Origin: Pseudomonadota bacterium
Lineage (GTDB): Bacteria > Desulfobacterota > Desulfovibrionia > Desulfovibrionales > Desulfomicrobiaceae
Direction: 5' to 3'
Assembly (NCBI GenBank): GCA_018902545.1
Contig: JAHIQM010000015.1
Span: forward strand, 310,001-374,000
Length of the DNA stretch: 64,000 nucleotides
Below, in pieces: positions 27,408 to 36,529 of the stretch. The number at the start of each line of letters is the position of its first letter. Positions within the stretch are counted from its first letter, which is position 1. Under the pieces are notes generated by a model. That model saw only the letters and a list, made by a program, of their open reading frames with translations, was not told where the DNA came from and ran no database searches. The translations under genes were made by a program, and so were the position numbers.

Positions 27408-27977
27408 GTGCGAATCATCAAAACCGAAATTCCAGATGTCATGATTATCGAGCCCCGTGTCTTTGGAGATGAACGAGGCTTTTTCATGGAAACCTGGCAG
27501 CGAAAAACTTTTGCCGAGAATGGGATTGATTTTGATTTCGTGCAGGATAATCACAGCTTGTCCGGCAAAGGGATCTTGCGCGGCCTGCATTACCAGCTTC
27601 GTCAGCCGCAGGGGAAATTGGTGCGGGTCATTGCCGGTGAAGTTTTTGACGTGGCGGTGGATATCCGGCAGGGGTCCCCTTTCTTTGGCAAATGGGTCGG
27701 CGCCACGCTTTCCTCGGAGAACAAGCGCATGTTCTGGGTGCCGCCGGGGTTTGCGCACGGTTTTTATGTGCTGAGCGAGCAGGCGGAATTTGTGTATAAA
27801 TGCACGGGCTTTTATGCGCCCGAATATGAGCGAAGCATTATCTGGAACGATGCGGAGCTGAATATCGCATGGCCTCTTCACGGCGAACCGGTACTCTCCG
27901 ATAAGGATAAAAACGGTTTGCGGTTTGCGGATGCGGATGTGTTTCCGGCGGGGTTCGTCTTGGGGGGCGCTCAGTGA
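27408..27977 (+). CDS. rmlC: dTDP-4-dehydrorhamnose 3,5-epimerase
   Basis: A 189-residue cupin-fold epimerase. DERGFFMETW, the catalytic His in RGLHYQ and the FWVPPGFAHGFYVLS segment are typical. It starts at GTG 27408, just after rmlA, and overlaps rmlB by GTGA. It acts third in the dTDP-L-rhamnose route. Confidence 0.95.
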   Translation: MRIIKTEIPDVMIIEPRVFGDERGFFMETWQRKTFAENGIDFDFVQDNHSLSGKGILRGLHYQLRQPQGKLVRVIAGEVFDVAVDIRQGSPFFGKWVGATLSSENKRMFWVPPGFAHGFYVLSEQAEFVYKCTGFYAPEYERSIIWNDAELNIAWPLHGEPVLSDKDKNGLRFADADVFPAGFVLGGAQ

Positions 27978-29074
27978 AGAAGCTTCTCGTTACGGGTGGG
28001 GCTGGGTTCATCGGGTCCAATTTTGTGCGCTATTGGCGCTCCACATATCCGCAAGACGTTGTCGTTGTCCTTGACGCCCTGACCTATGCAGGAAATCGGG
28101 CCAATTTGGCAGGCATAGAAGAAGCTGGAAAATTTAGATTCGTGCATGGAAATATCCTCGACCAAGCCCTGGTTGAGGATTTGCTCCGTTCTTACGAACT
28201 TGACACAGTGGTTCATTTTGCCGCCGAATCGCACGTGGATCGCTCCATTCTCGGACCGGATGCCTTTATCGAAACGAATATCGTGGGCACGCATAGTTTG
28301 CTCAAGGCTGCGCGCGCAGTCTGGTTGGAGGAATGGAAAGGGAAAAGAGATGTCCGTTTCCATCATGTGTCCACAGATGAGGTTTATGGCACCCTCGGGC
28401 CAACCGATCCCGCTTTCACCGAAAAAACACCCTACGCGCCCAATTCTCCATATGCAGCCAGCAAGGCGGCGTCGGATCATTTGGTGCGAGCATACATGGA
28501 GACATACGGCCTGCCCGTTACCATCAGTAATTGCTCCAATAACTACGGGCCCTACCATTTTCCGGAAAAGCTCATCCCCTTGGTAATTACCAACATTCTT
28601 GATGATCGGCCGCTGCCGGTGTACGGGGACGGCTTGCAGATACGCGACTGGCTGCATGTGGAAGACCATTGCCGTGGCATCGATTTGATCCTCAAATCAG
28701 ACAGAGTTGGCGAGTGTTTCAACATCGGCGGTAACAACGAGTGGGCCAATATCGATATCGTCAAGCAGGCTTGTCGGCTGATGAATGAAGCCATGCAGGA
28801 AGAGCGCTACCGCGAGGCGTTTCCAAACGCCCTGTCTGCACTGAGAGGAAAGTCGGAGGACCTGATCACCTTTGTGACTGATCGGCCTGGGCACGATCGG
28901 CGATACGCCATAGACGCTACCAAATCCGAGTCAGTGCTGGGATTTGCGCCCAACGAGACCTTCGCGTCGGGTATAGCCAAGACGATTCGGTGGTATCTGG
29001 AAAACGAGAAATGGTGGCGTGAGGTCCAGAATGGTGATTACAGGCAGTGGATGGCTGCACAGTACAACTTGTAA
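27974..29074 (+). CDS. rmlB: dTDP-glucose 4,6-dehydratase
   Basis: A 366-residue SDR with TGGAGFIGSNFVRYW, HVSTDEVYG, YAASK and SNCSNNYGPYHFPEKLIP. It makes dTDP-4-keto-6-deoxyglucose. The start is GTG 27974 overlapping rmlC. No rmlD (reductase) was found in the window, so rhamnose synthesis would need an rmlD elsewhere, or the intermediate feeds another deoxy sugar. Confidence 0.95.
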   Translation: MKKLLVTGGAGFIGSNFVRYWRSTYPQDVVVVLDALTYAGNRANLAGIEEAGKFRFVHGNILDQALVEDLLRSYELDTVVHFAAESHVDRSILGPDAFIETNIVGTHSLLKAARAVWLEEWKGKRDVRFHHVSTDEVYGTLGPTDPAFTEKTPYAPNSPYAASKAASDHLVRAYMETYGLPVTISNCSNNYGPYHFPEKLIPLVITNILDDRPLPVYGDGLQIRDWLHVEDHCRGIDLILKSDRVGECFNIGGNNEWANIDIVKQACRLMNEAMQEERYREAFPNALSALRGKSEDLITFVTDRPGHDRRYAIDATKSESVLGFAPNETFASGIAKTIRWYLENEKWWREVQNGDYRQWMAAQYNL

Positions 29075-29109
29075 ACTGCAGAATACTGTTCCAGGAATCA
29101 AAGTAATAT

Positions 29110-29928
29110 ATGCGTGATTTTCCAACATCGCCGCGAGAGATGTTCGCAAGTTTGTGGCGCAATCGTTCACTTGTGATAGCTTTAACCAAACGAGAAGTAA
29201 TTGGGCGCTATCGGGGCTCATTTTTAGGGCTATTTTGGTCTTTTTTTAATCCGCTTTTCATGTTGGCCGTGTACACATTCGTTTTCAGCGTGGTCTTTAA
29301 AGCTCGATGGGGAACAGGCGCGGAATCAAAAGCCGAATTCGCTTTGATTTTGTTCATTGGGCTCATTGTATTCAATCTTTTTGCGGATTGCGCGATCCGA
29401 TCTCCCGGGTTGATTCTCTCAAATGTGAATTACGTGAAGAAGGTGATTTTTCCTTTGGAAATTTTGCCGTTCGTCACGCTGGCTTCCGCCTTTTTTCATA
29501 CAGCGATCAGTCTTGTCGTATGGGTACTCGCGTACACCATTTTCATCGGCCCGCCGCATGCGACCATTGTGTATTTTCCGTTTGTCGTTATGCCGCTTGC
29601 TTTTTTTGTTCTTGGGATGTTGTGGACAATGTCCGCACTCGGCGTTTATTTTCGGGATCTGTCTCAGATTGTAGGTCTGCTGACAACCGTAATGATGTTT
29701 GTTTCTCCTATTTTTTATCCCGTGGATGCAGTTCCAAAATCATACCAGGTTTTCATATACTTGAATCCCCTTATGCCTGCTATTGCTCAAATGAGAAACG
29801 TCATGTTCTTTGGTATTAATCCCGACTGGAGCTTGCTTATAGCATATTGGGGAGCGATGCTTTGCATCGCTTGGTTTGGCTTTTTCTGGTTCCAAAAAAC
29901 GCGTAAGGGATTTGCCGATGTCCTTTGA
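29110..29928 (+). CDS. wzm: O-antigen ABC transporter permease (Wzm)
   Basis: A 272-residue permease with six hydrophobic segments and the ABC-2 family opening RDFPTSPREMFASLWRNRSL, then REVIGRYRGSFLGLFWSFFNPL. With Wzt it exports complete Und-PP-linked polysaccharide chains across the inner membrane. The wzt start lies inside its last codons. Confidence 0.92.
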   Translation: MRDFPTSPREMFASLWRNRSLVIALTKREVIGRYRGSFLGLFWSFFNPLFMLAVYTFVFSVVFKARWGTGAESKAEFALILFIGLIVFNLFADCAIRSPGLILSNVNYVKKVIFPLEILPFVTLASAFFHTAISLVVWVLAYTIFIGPPHATIVYFPFVVMPLAFFVLGMLWTMSALGVYFRDLSQIVGLLTTVMMFVSPIFYPVDAVPKSYQVFIYLNPLMPAIAQMRNVMFFGINPDWSLLIAYWGAMLCIAWFGFFWFQKTRKGFADVL

Positions 29929-31249
29929 TAATGCGATTATTGTTGAAGAACTCGGTAAGTGCTACCAGATATACGAGTCTCCGCGGGATCGATTGAAACA
30001 AACGCTGTTTCGTGGACGGAGAAACTATTATCGTGAATTTTGGGCGCTCAGAAATGTGCAGTTTTCCGTCGGGCGGGGAGAGACTGTCGGCATCATAGGG
30101 CGCAATGGATCCGGCAAGTCGACATTGCTTCAGCTCATTTGCGGGACTTTGGCCCCCACCACCGGACAGGTGTTCGTTGATGGCCGCGTGTCCGCCCTGC
30201 TGGAGCTTGGTTCCGGCTTCAATTCTGAATTCACCGGCATTGAAAACGCGGAGATGAATGCGACTCTGCTGGGGCTAAGCCCCAAGGAGTTCTCAGATAG
30301 GCTGCCGTTCATTGAATCGTTTGCGGATATTGGCGGGTTCATCGGGCAGCCGGTCAAGACATACTCCAGCGGGATGATGGTGCGGCTGGCTTTCGCAGTT
30401 GCAATTAGCGTCGAGCCGGACATCCTGATAGTTGACGAAGCACTGGCGGTGGGAGACGAACTTTTTCAGCGGAAGTGCTTTTCCCGTATCGAGGATCTCA
30501 AAAAAGGCGGCTCAACCATCTTGTTTGTCTCGCATTCGGCTTCTCAAATTGTTGAATTGTGCAGTCAGGTAATCCTGCTGGAAAAGGGGCGGGTGCTGGC
30601 CATGGGCGATCCCAAAACGATGGTCGGCTTTTATCAGAAGCTGCTGTTTGCGCCAGATGACAAACAAGAAGCGATTTGCAGAGAGATAACGCAAAGCCTT
30701 GGCGGGATGTCCCATGATCAGCCTCAGCCGGCCGTTCATGTCGACGCGCCAGAGATATCCGCGAGCTTTGATCCGCACCTCAAGCCGGCAAGCACCCTGG
30801 CGTATGAATCCCATGGAGGAGTCATTCGAGATGTCCGCTTGCACGATGCCAGCGGGTACCAGGTAAATCTGCTGGAGCGAAATGAAATCTACAATTGTAG
30901 TTATGAAGTCGATTTTTTTCGCGCTGCCGCGGATGTCCGCTTTGGGATGTCCATCCGTACGGTCAGCGGGCAGGCCTTGGGGGGCGCGATGTCGGCTCCT
31001 GTTTTGGCCGGAGCGGTCGTTGCGGTCGAGCAAAAACAGACGGCGAAAGTCCGTTTCACATTGCGTATGGTGCTGAATCCGGGCACGTACTTCGTCACTG
31101 TCGGCGTTTTTGGGAATGTCGGCGGTGAAGAGACGGTGCTGCATCGTGTCGTTGATGCGCTTGTCTTTCGGGTTGTACCTGTTGCTTCAAACCTGGAAAC
31201 CGAAGCGGTTTATTTTGAATTTCATCCGCAAGTGAGTGTTCATGGTTGA
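29918..31249 (+). CDS. wzt: O-antigen ABC transporter ATP-binding protein with glycan-binding C-terminus (Wzt)
   Basis: A 443-residue ABC ATPase: Walker A GRNGSGKST, signature YSSGMMVRLAFA and Walker B ILIVDEAL, then a C-terminal domain (about residues 290-440) of the Wzt carbohydrate-binding type. That domain recognises chain-end modifications, so the exported chain is probably capped. The ORF track starts 42 bases earlier; ATG 29918 fits the domain start and overlaps wzm by 11 bases. Confidence 0.92.
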   Translation: MSFDNAIIVEELGKCYQIYESPRDRLKQTLFRGRRNYYREFWALRNVQFSVGRGETVGIIGRNGSGKSTLLQLICGTLAPTTGQVFVDGRVSALLELGSGFNSEFTGIENAEMNATLLGLSPKEFSDRLPFIESFADIGGFIGQPVKTYSSGMMVRLAFAVAISVEPDILIVDEALAVGDELFQRKCFSRIEDLKKGGSTILFVSHSASQIVELCSQVILLEKGRVLAMGDPKTMVGFYQKLLFAPDDKQEAICREITQSLGGMSHDQPQPAVHVDAPEISASFDPHLKPASTLAYESHGGVIRDVRLHDASGYQVNLLERNEIYNCSYEVDFFRAAADVRFGMSIRTVSGQALGGAMSAPVLAGAVVAVEQKQTAKVRFTLRMVLNPGTYFVTVGVFGNVGGEETVLHRVVDALVFRVVPVASNLETEAVYFEFHPQVSVHG

Positions 31250-32363
31250 TAGATCCCAGGCTTTGATTGTCTCGGCGCCCAATGACGGGGGAGTGTTTGT
31301 CGTGCATAGCTCAAACATTTACCAACTTGACGACTTGAGTTCTACAGGGCTTGCATTCGGTTCCGCTGCCGCTTACCGCGCGGTGCAGCCGGATTCGGTC
31401 TTCAAATATGGCGCAGGCAACAGTTGGAAGCACATTGACAAAGAGTTGGTCGCCGATATTCATGATGTGCTGGTGGTCGGAGAGTCGATTTACATCGTAG
31501 GCACGGAACGGAACGCAATTTATGAATTCGATGCCGACGGGCGAGAGATTCGGCGCTGGGAATTCGGCGGGGAGGAGGATTCCAAACACATTAATTGTCT
31601 GGAGATGTGGAATGGTCGGGTCGTGTTCAGCGCCTTTGGCGACTTTAAGACTCATCGAGAATACAAAAACGGGACCTTTGAGACCGGTTTTGTCGCTGAC
31701 CTGCTGACAGGGGAGTGTCTGATAGGGGCGTTGTCGCAGCCGCATAGCCTGCGATCTCACGGTGAGGGGCTTCTTCTCGCGAATTCTGAGTTGGGAGAAA
31801 TTCGAGAATATGACGGATACGGGATGTTGGTCAGAAGCAAATATCTTGGCGGGTATACCCGAGGAATCGCTTTTGACACGGATAGGCTGTATGTCGGACT
31901 GAGTTGTTCTCGAAATGTGGAAAGCACGGCGAAGTCGATGGCGGTCGTTCTTGTGTTGGATAGAGTGAAGTGGGAAGAAATTTCAAGAATCGAAATGCCA
32001 TGTCCTGAGATTTATGATATTAAATGTATAGATGACTTGTCTTTAGCTTTTGCGGTAATTGCTGAAATTTCACATGGTTTATGCGTAAAGTATCGTGATC
32101 TTTTGAAAAATGGAAGTTGCTTGTTTGCTGTTGATAAAAAGGTTCTAAACGTCATAGAAACTCAAGAACGACAGATTTCTGTAGCATTAGAGATGTTAGA
32201 GAATGAGCGCAAGGCGTCGCATTCGCTGATAAGGGCGCTGGATACGCAGGTCAGGCAAAATGAGGAGTTGCAGCAACGTTTACTAGATGTTTTAGAAAGC
32301 TCTTCATGGCGTTTTACTGCGCCGTTGCGCGAGATATTCAGTTTTTTTTCACGCAAACGATAA
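31242..32363 (+). CDS. Beta-propeller-like protein of unknown function (DUF4915-like)
   Basis: A 373-residue protein. Residues about 1-300 show repeated strand-rich units (ADIHDVLVVGESIYIVGTER, NCLEMWNGRVVFSAFGD, SHGEGLLLANSELGEIREY) suggesting a propeller, similar to the DUF4915 (TIGR03032) type; this is a resemblance only. A coiled-coil stretch follows (ETQERQISVALEMLENERKA and on), and the end reads SSSWRFTAPLREI, a tail seen on many LPS-cluster glycosyltransferases. The start (ATG 31242) lies inside the end of wzt, so the gene is in the export operon. Confidence 0.65.
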   Translation: MVDRSQALIVSAPNDGGVFVVHSSNIYQLDDLSSTGLAFGSAAAYRAVQPDSVFKYGAGNSWKHIDKELVADIHDVLVVGESIYIVGTERNAIYEFDADGREIRRWEFGGEEDSKHINCLEMWNGRVVFSAFGDFKTHREYKNGTFETGFVADLLTGECLIGALSQPHSLRSHGEGLLLANSELGEIREYDGYGMLVRSKYLGGYTRGIAFDTDRLYVGLSCSRNVESTAKSMAVVLVLDRVKWEEISRIEMPCPEIYDIKCIDDLSLAFAVIAEISHGLCVKYRDLLKNGSCLFAVDKKVLNVIETQERQISVALEMLENERKASHSLIRALDTQVRQNEELQQRLLDVLESSSWRFTAPLREIFSFFSRKR

Positions 32364-32634
32364 ATTGTCGAGGCCGTTGTAAAAAGCTTTGAAGGACCTG
32401 GACGTCACTCCCGCGGATGTGTGCCCAAGCATGTGGAGGAGGTCCTTATCTTTTCGACACGTTAAGCAGGATCCGTTTTTTCAAAGAAATGGTGTTTTTT
32501 TGCGTCGACGTCATGGGATCGATTTGAGAGAGGCTACGAGGGTTGTGCTTAATGCATGGGTGTTGATTTTATAGTAACCGCTCGCTTTTGTCTTCCCTCA
32601 CAGTAATGTTATAATTATATTTTGGAGTTGAATA

Positions 32635-33807
32635 GTGCTCATGGGAAAATTTAAAACTTTATGCTCTAAGCTTCGCTCCAAAATAAAGCATGTCGGCTTT
32701 TTCATGGCATTAGTTCTTATATTTAATAAAATAACCCGTATGGTATTCAATAAGTATAAAGCGTGTTTTCTTCACAAACAATATGGCAAAAATAAAAAAG
32801 CTTTTAGTTCAATTCCCAGAAAAAAAAATCTTATCACTATGGTGAAAAACGAAAGCGCTCTTATTGATGTTTTTCTCGCTCATGCTTTAACAATGTTTGA
32901 TAATATAATTATCGTTGATCATATGTCAACAGATGGAACGTATGAATATATTCATAGTTTAAGGAGTCGCTTCCCGCAAATTCGTTGTTATAGATTTTGT
33001 AATGAAGGGTATTTTCAGTCAGAAGTTATGACATGGATAGTTCATCATCTTGTGGATGCGGATGAAGAGGGTTGGGTTTTTTTTCTAGATGCGGATGAAT
33101 TTTTGCCGTTCGCGACTCGTGAAGAATTTGATCGCGAATTGATAGAATTGTCATCTTATCCCGTTATTGCATTATCCTGGAAGAATTTAGTTCCGCTGGA
33201 AATGGATAGTGGCACCGTGCACGGAACCTTTTTTTTAAAGCCGCCCAAAGAGTCTGAGTTTCACAAAATTGCATTTCAGCCAAATTTGATACCCCTCAAG
33301 TCATACAGGATAGCTCAGGGAAATCATGCGTTACTGATTGGAAAAAGTGATCATCAATATTATCCGGCGAAAAATGGTTTTCCAATATATCATCTTCCTG
33401 TCCGGACAAGGCGGCAAATGATTGATAAGATACATCAGGGTGTGAACGCCTATCGTAAAATGGGACAGCACCGGAATGCTTCACAAGGAATTCATTGGGA
33501 TGAAATTGCCTGCCTAGTGAACAATGAAAACCTTGCTGAAGAAGTTTTGATTGATATGGTCGTGCGTTATGGATTTCCGCTTGTACCTCCATACGGTATG
33601 ACGCGGGTCGAATTGCTTGCCAAGGGTTATGAGCAGATATTGATAAACGTCGAAATGTATGCAGAATTTCCAAAATTTGAAAATGATGTCTACATCAGCG
33701 ATCAAGTATGTGATATTTACAGCAACAATGCAGGGTTTGGCGGCCCGGGTGGCCAGGAAAAGTCTATTACGCTGGATACCCATACTAATATTTTGTACTA
33801 TGCTTAA
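32635..33807 (+). CDS. Glycosyltransferase family 2-like protein
   Basis: A 390-residue AT-rich gene. The product has a basic/hydrophobic N-terminus, then NLITMVKNESALIDVFLAHA, IVDHMSTDGTYEYI and FFLDADEFLPF, the features of the Glyco_tranf_2_4 branch (GT2/GT92-like). GTG 32635 is chosen because GGAG lies seven bases upstream. It comes after a 270-base gap that holds no recognisable gene. Sugar and acceptor are unknown. Confidence 0.8.
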   Translation: MLMGKFKTLCSKLRSKIKHVGFFMALVLIFNKITRMVFNKYKACFLHKQYGKNKKAFSSIPRKKNLITMVKNESALIDVFLAHALTMFDNIIIVDHMSTDGTYEYIHSLRSRFPQIRCYRFCNEGYFQSEVMTWIVHHLVDADEEGWVFFLDADEFLPFATREEFDRELIELSSYPVIALSWKNLVPLEMDSGTVHGTFFLKPPKESEFHKIAFQPNLIPLKSYRIAQGNHALLIGKSDHQYYPAKNGFPIYHLPVRTRRQMIDKIHQGVNAYRKMGQHRNASQGIHWDEIACLVNNENLAEEVLIDMVVRYGFPLVPPYGMTRVELLAKGYEQILINVEMYAEFPKFENDVYISDQVCDIYSNNAGFGGPGGQEKSITLDTHTNILYYA

Positions 33808-34023
33808 CAAATTCTTATGTAATTTTATGCTAAGTTGGGATGAAATTGAGGATAATCCTGATTTTTGTCCTGCTTACGTGGGTTTTCATTCTTTTCATCG
33901 TCAAAAAAAACATGAACTCCTTTTTTCAAGGGGAAGTGGGCCTGTGGTGACATTTTAGTACGTTTTTTTGCGAGGCGTCTGTTCGAGCACATGGCGCGAT
34001 ATAATTTTCAATGGGGGGATGTA

Positions 34024-34863
34024 ATGAGTGTTAATGCTGCTGACATGATAGATTTTTTTGCTCCGGCTGGAATAGAGATAGAGACATTGACTCCCTCGGC
34101 GTGGGGTGGTCACATCCCTTTTATGCTCTGCCTAATGAATTTTATTCGACCTAAAACGTACGTTGAGCTGGGTACCCATTATGGAGCAAGTTTTTTTGCT
34201 GTGTGTCAAGCTGTCAAGTTTTATGATATAGAGTGCCACCCGACAGCGGTTGACCTGTGGATCGGTGATGAGCACGCAGGTGTTTACGATGAAAGTGTTT
34301 ATAATGATTTCACGTGGATATTCAATAGTAAGTACGGTGGTGTTGGGACTGTTTTAAGAGAGGATTTTAATAAAGCAGTCGAGAATTTTGAAAATAAAAG
34401 CATAGATTTGCTTCATATTGATGGTTTGCATACATATGAGGCTGTAAAAAATGATTATACAGTATGGCTTCCAAAGGTGTCGGACAATGGAATCATACTG
34501 TTTCATGATACGTGCGTGAGGGATCGTGGTTTTGGCGTCTGGAAGTTTTGGGATGAAATCAAGGATTGTCATGCATCATTCAATTTTCAGCATACGCATG
34601 GGCTAGGTGTCATCGCTTTTGGTAGCCGTGAGGATAATGCTTTGGTTTCGATTCTTGAAGAAGTGAATAGCTCGTCCAATACCCGTGAATCTTTTGAATA
34701 TTTTTTCGCTAACTGTGGCCGCCGAGCTGTGAATGAGGCCCTGAGGAAATTCCAAGCCCATGATCCCCTTGTCGATTTTATCAATAAGGTTCGGTCAAAA
34801 GACAGTTATAGAAAAGCTTGGTTTCGCGTTGTTCAGAAATTTCGAGCAGTTGTTAAGTCATGA
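34024..34863 (+). CDS. Class I SAM-dependent methyltransferase
   Basis: A 279-residue Rossmann-fold methyltransferase of the Methyltransf_24 type: TYVELGTHYGASFFAV (SAM-binding loop), then DLLHIDGLHTYEAVKNDY and GIILFHDT. ATG 34024 has GGGGGGAT upstream; the ORF-track start is 33 bases earlier. It overlaps the next gene by ATGA. In an ABC-exported glycan cluster it may methylate the chain or its non-reducing end, which would fit the Wzt C-terminal domain; this is inference. Confidence 0.82.
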   Translation: MSVNAADMIDFFAPAGIEIETLTPSAWGGHIPFMLCLMNFIRPKTYVELGTHYGASFFAVCQAVKFYDIECHPTAVDLWIGDEHAGVYDESVYNDFTWIFNSKYGGVGTVLREDFNKAVENFENKSIDLLHIDGLHTYEAVKNDYTVWLPKVSDNGIILFHDTCVRDRGFGVWKFWDEIKDCHASFNFQHTHGLGVIAFGSREDNALVSILEEVNSSSNTRESFEYFFANCGRRAVNEALRKFQAHDPLVDFINKVRSKDSYRKAWFRVVQKFRAVVKS

Positions 34864-36089
34864 TTGAAGATTATTTGGATCCCGATTGGTATTTCCGCGA
34901 GTATGGCAAAATGTTCAGCACAAAACGTCAGTTTTCGCAGTACTATTTTTCTGAGGGAGAAAGAAAGGGAGAGTTGCCTAATCCTCTTTTTAATCCGAGT
35001 TATTATAAAAAACTCGCCTGCGTTCCCAGTAGTGTCTCTCCGTTGAAGCATTACTTCAAAAATAAGGCAAAAATTTGTTGCAATACATCTTTATATTTTA
35101 ATCCTTATTGGTATCGATGGCAAAATGGGGATGTTGGTTCTTGTAGTTTGCTCCACTACTTGCAAATCGGTGGGCGTCAATACAGGGATCCTTGTCCTGA
35201 GGTCGACATGACTGCACTTGCACGATCATTTTCCTCGCTTGGGGACGGATCTTATTTGACATATTTAGCCACGAATTCTGGTTCTGAAGTTGCTACGCAT
35301 ATGGGTGTTACGCCTTCTCCTGCGGATTTGGTCGCCAGACAACGAAATTTCTTGAGCCAGTGTCATCTTGATTTGATTATCAGGGCCTCGACTCCGGTTA
35401 AAGGGCGCAACCTGGTATTTGTTCAATGCGGAAATGACAGTGAATTTTGGAATTGGTTTGATACGGGCGCCTCGCGCGATTGGGACTTATTTGTCAATTG
35501 CTATGATGGCTTATTTTCCAAAGATTGTGAGCCAGAATATGTATGTTTGCAGAGGGGTACTAAATTTACAGGAATGTTCCAGTGTTGGCAAAATTACTCC
35601 GAAATATTCGACAACTACGATTATGTTTTTTTTATTGATGATGATTTAATTTTTAATTTTGAAGATATCTCGAATTTTTTTCAACTTACATCCATATATA
35701 AGCTAGATTTTTCTCAACCCTCTCTTTCCAAGGATTCGCATTGTGTATGGAAGTGTTTTTTTAATGCGAGGTCAGGTGGTTTTAGGTACACGAATGGCGT
35801 TGAAATCATGATGCCGTGTTTTTCAAAAAAAGCTTTGAATGCGGTGCTCCCATATTTTGTGTATAGTGTCAGTGGTTTTGGTCTTGATTTATTCTTGGCG
35901 AAAAAAGCATCTGAACGATTATTCAAATCCGGTGTTATCGATGATATAGTTGTCAAACATTGTAAAAATATTGATCAGGAGTCAGGAGCGTATTACGAAT
36001 TGCTTCGTTCTTTCGGAATTAATAGTAAGTATGAATTATGGCGCATGATTGAATTGTTTGATTTGGAATTTGAATTATGTGAAATTTGA
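34860..36089 (+). CDS. DUF707-like protein with N-terminal sugar-cluster repeats
   Basis: A 409-residue protein. Residues 1-115 hold three repeats of the FxPxYY...PLxHY...G type (DPDWYFREYG, FNPSYYKKLA with SPLKHYFKN, FNPYWYRWQN with SLLHYLQIGG), known in many GT and polysaccharide proteins. The rest (about 180-400) resembles DUF707, with YDYVFFIDDDLIF as a likely DxD-type metal site, so a glycosyltransferase role is plausible. It is AT-rich and coupled to the methyltransferase gene. Confidence 0.65.
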   Translation: MIEDYLDPDWYFREYGKMFSTKRQFSQYYFSEGERKGELPNPLFNPSYYKKLACVPSSVSPLKHYFKNKAKICCNTSLYFNPYWYRWQNGDVGSCSLLHYLQIGGRQYRDPCPEVDMTALARSFSSLGDGSYLTYLATNSGSEVATHMGVTPSPADLVARQRNFLSQCHLDLIIRASTPVKGRNLVFVQCGNDSEFWNWFDTGASRDWDLFVNCYDGLFSKDCEPEYVCLQRGTKFTGMFQCWQNYSEIFDNYDYVFFIDDDLIFNFEDISNFFQLTSIYKLDFSQPSLSKDSHCVWKCFFNARSGGFRYTNGVEIMMPCFSKKALNAVLPYFVYSVSGFGLDLFLAKKASERLFKSGVIDDIVVKHCKNIDQESGAYYELLRSFGINSKYELWRMIELFDLEFELCEI

Positions 36090-36109
36090 TAAGAGGCTGG
36101 GCTGATTAA

Positions 36110-36517
36110 TTGTCTTGTACGCACCACGCCATTGCCAGACGCCCGGTAAGTGATGATTGGTGGCTTGCGCTTGTGGCATCGGCTGTTGGAAAAATTGGGT
36201 TCGTATCACGTCCGTTGGTTCGTTACAGGCAGCATGATACCAATCAACTTGGAGCTGTTCGCAGCGATTTGAAAGGTGTCCTTAAAAGATTAAATAATAC
36301 TAACCCACAAAGTTCTTTGCGCGCAGCGCAGCGACAAGCGCAGGCATTTTGCGAGTATTTCGCGTCGAGGCAAGACATGGCGGACGCTCTTAAACTGGCA
36401 GATGTTTACGCGACAATTCGTTCAAAATCTTATGCGGCCAGATTGCTGAGACTTTATAAATATGGGTTTTGGAAGCAAGATCTGATGCGGAATATCGGTT
36501 TAGTACTTTTTATTTAA
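36110..36517 (+). pseudogene. Truncated family 2 glycosyltransferase (C-terminal part only)
   Basis: A 135-codon frame whose product contains DDWWLALVASAVGKIGFVSRPLVRYRQHDTN, the C-terminal region of RfbF/WbbL-like rhamnosyltransferases. The N-terminal GT-A half with its nucleotide-binding motifs is absent; the upstream 20 bases lead straight into the DUF707-like gene. The frame opens at TTG without a ribosome-binding site. It is best read as the remnant of a deletion or recombination event. Confidence 0.75.
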
Positions 36518-36529
36518 CTGCTTATATCA

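Noticed and set aside
26643-27881. 412-codon minus-strand ORF opposite rmlA and rmlC
   Set aside because: It covers two clear plus-strand genes and shows no domain.
32364-32634. Short frames between the propeller-like gene and the GT2-like gene
   Set aside because: The 61-codon frame at 32389 has no ribosome-binding site or recognisable content.
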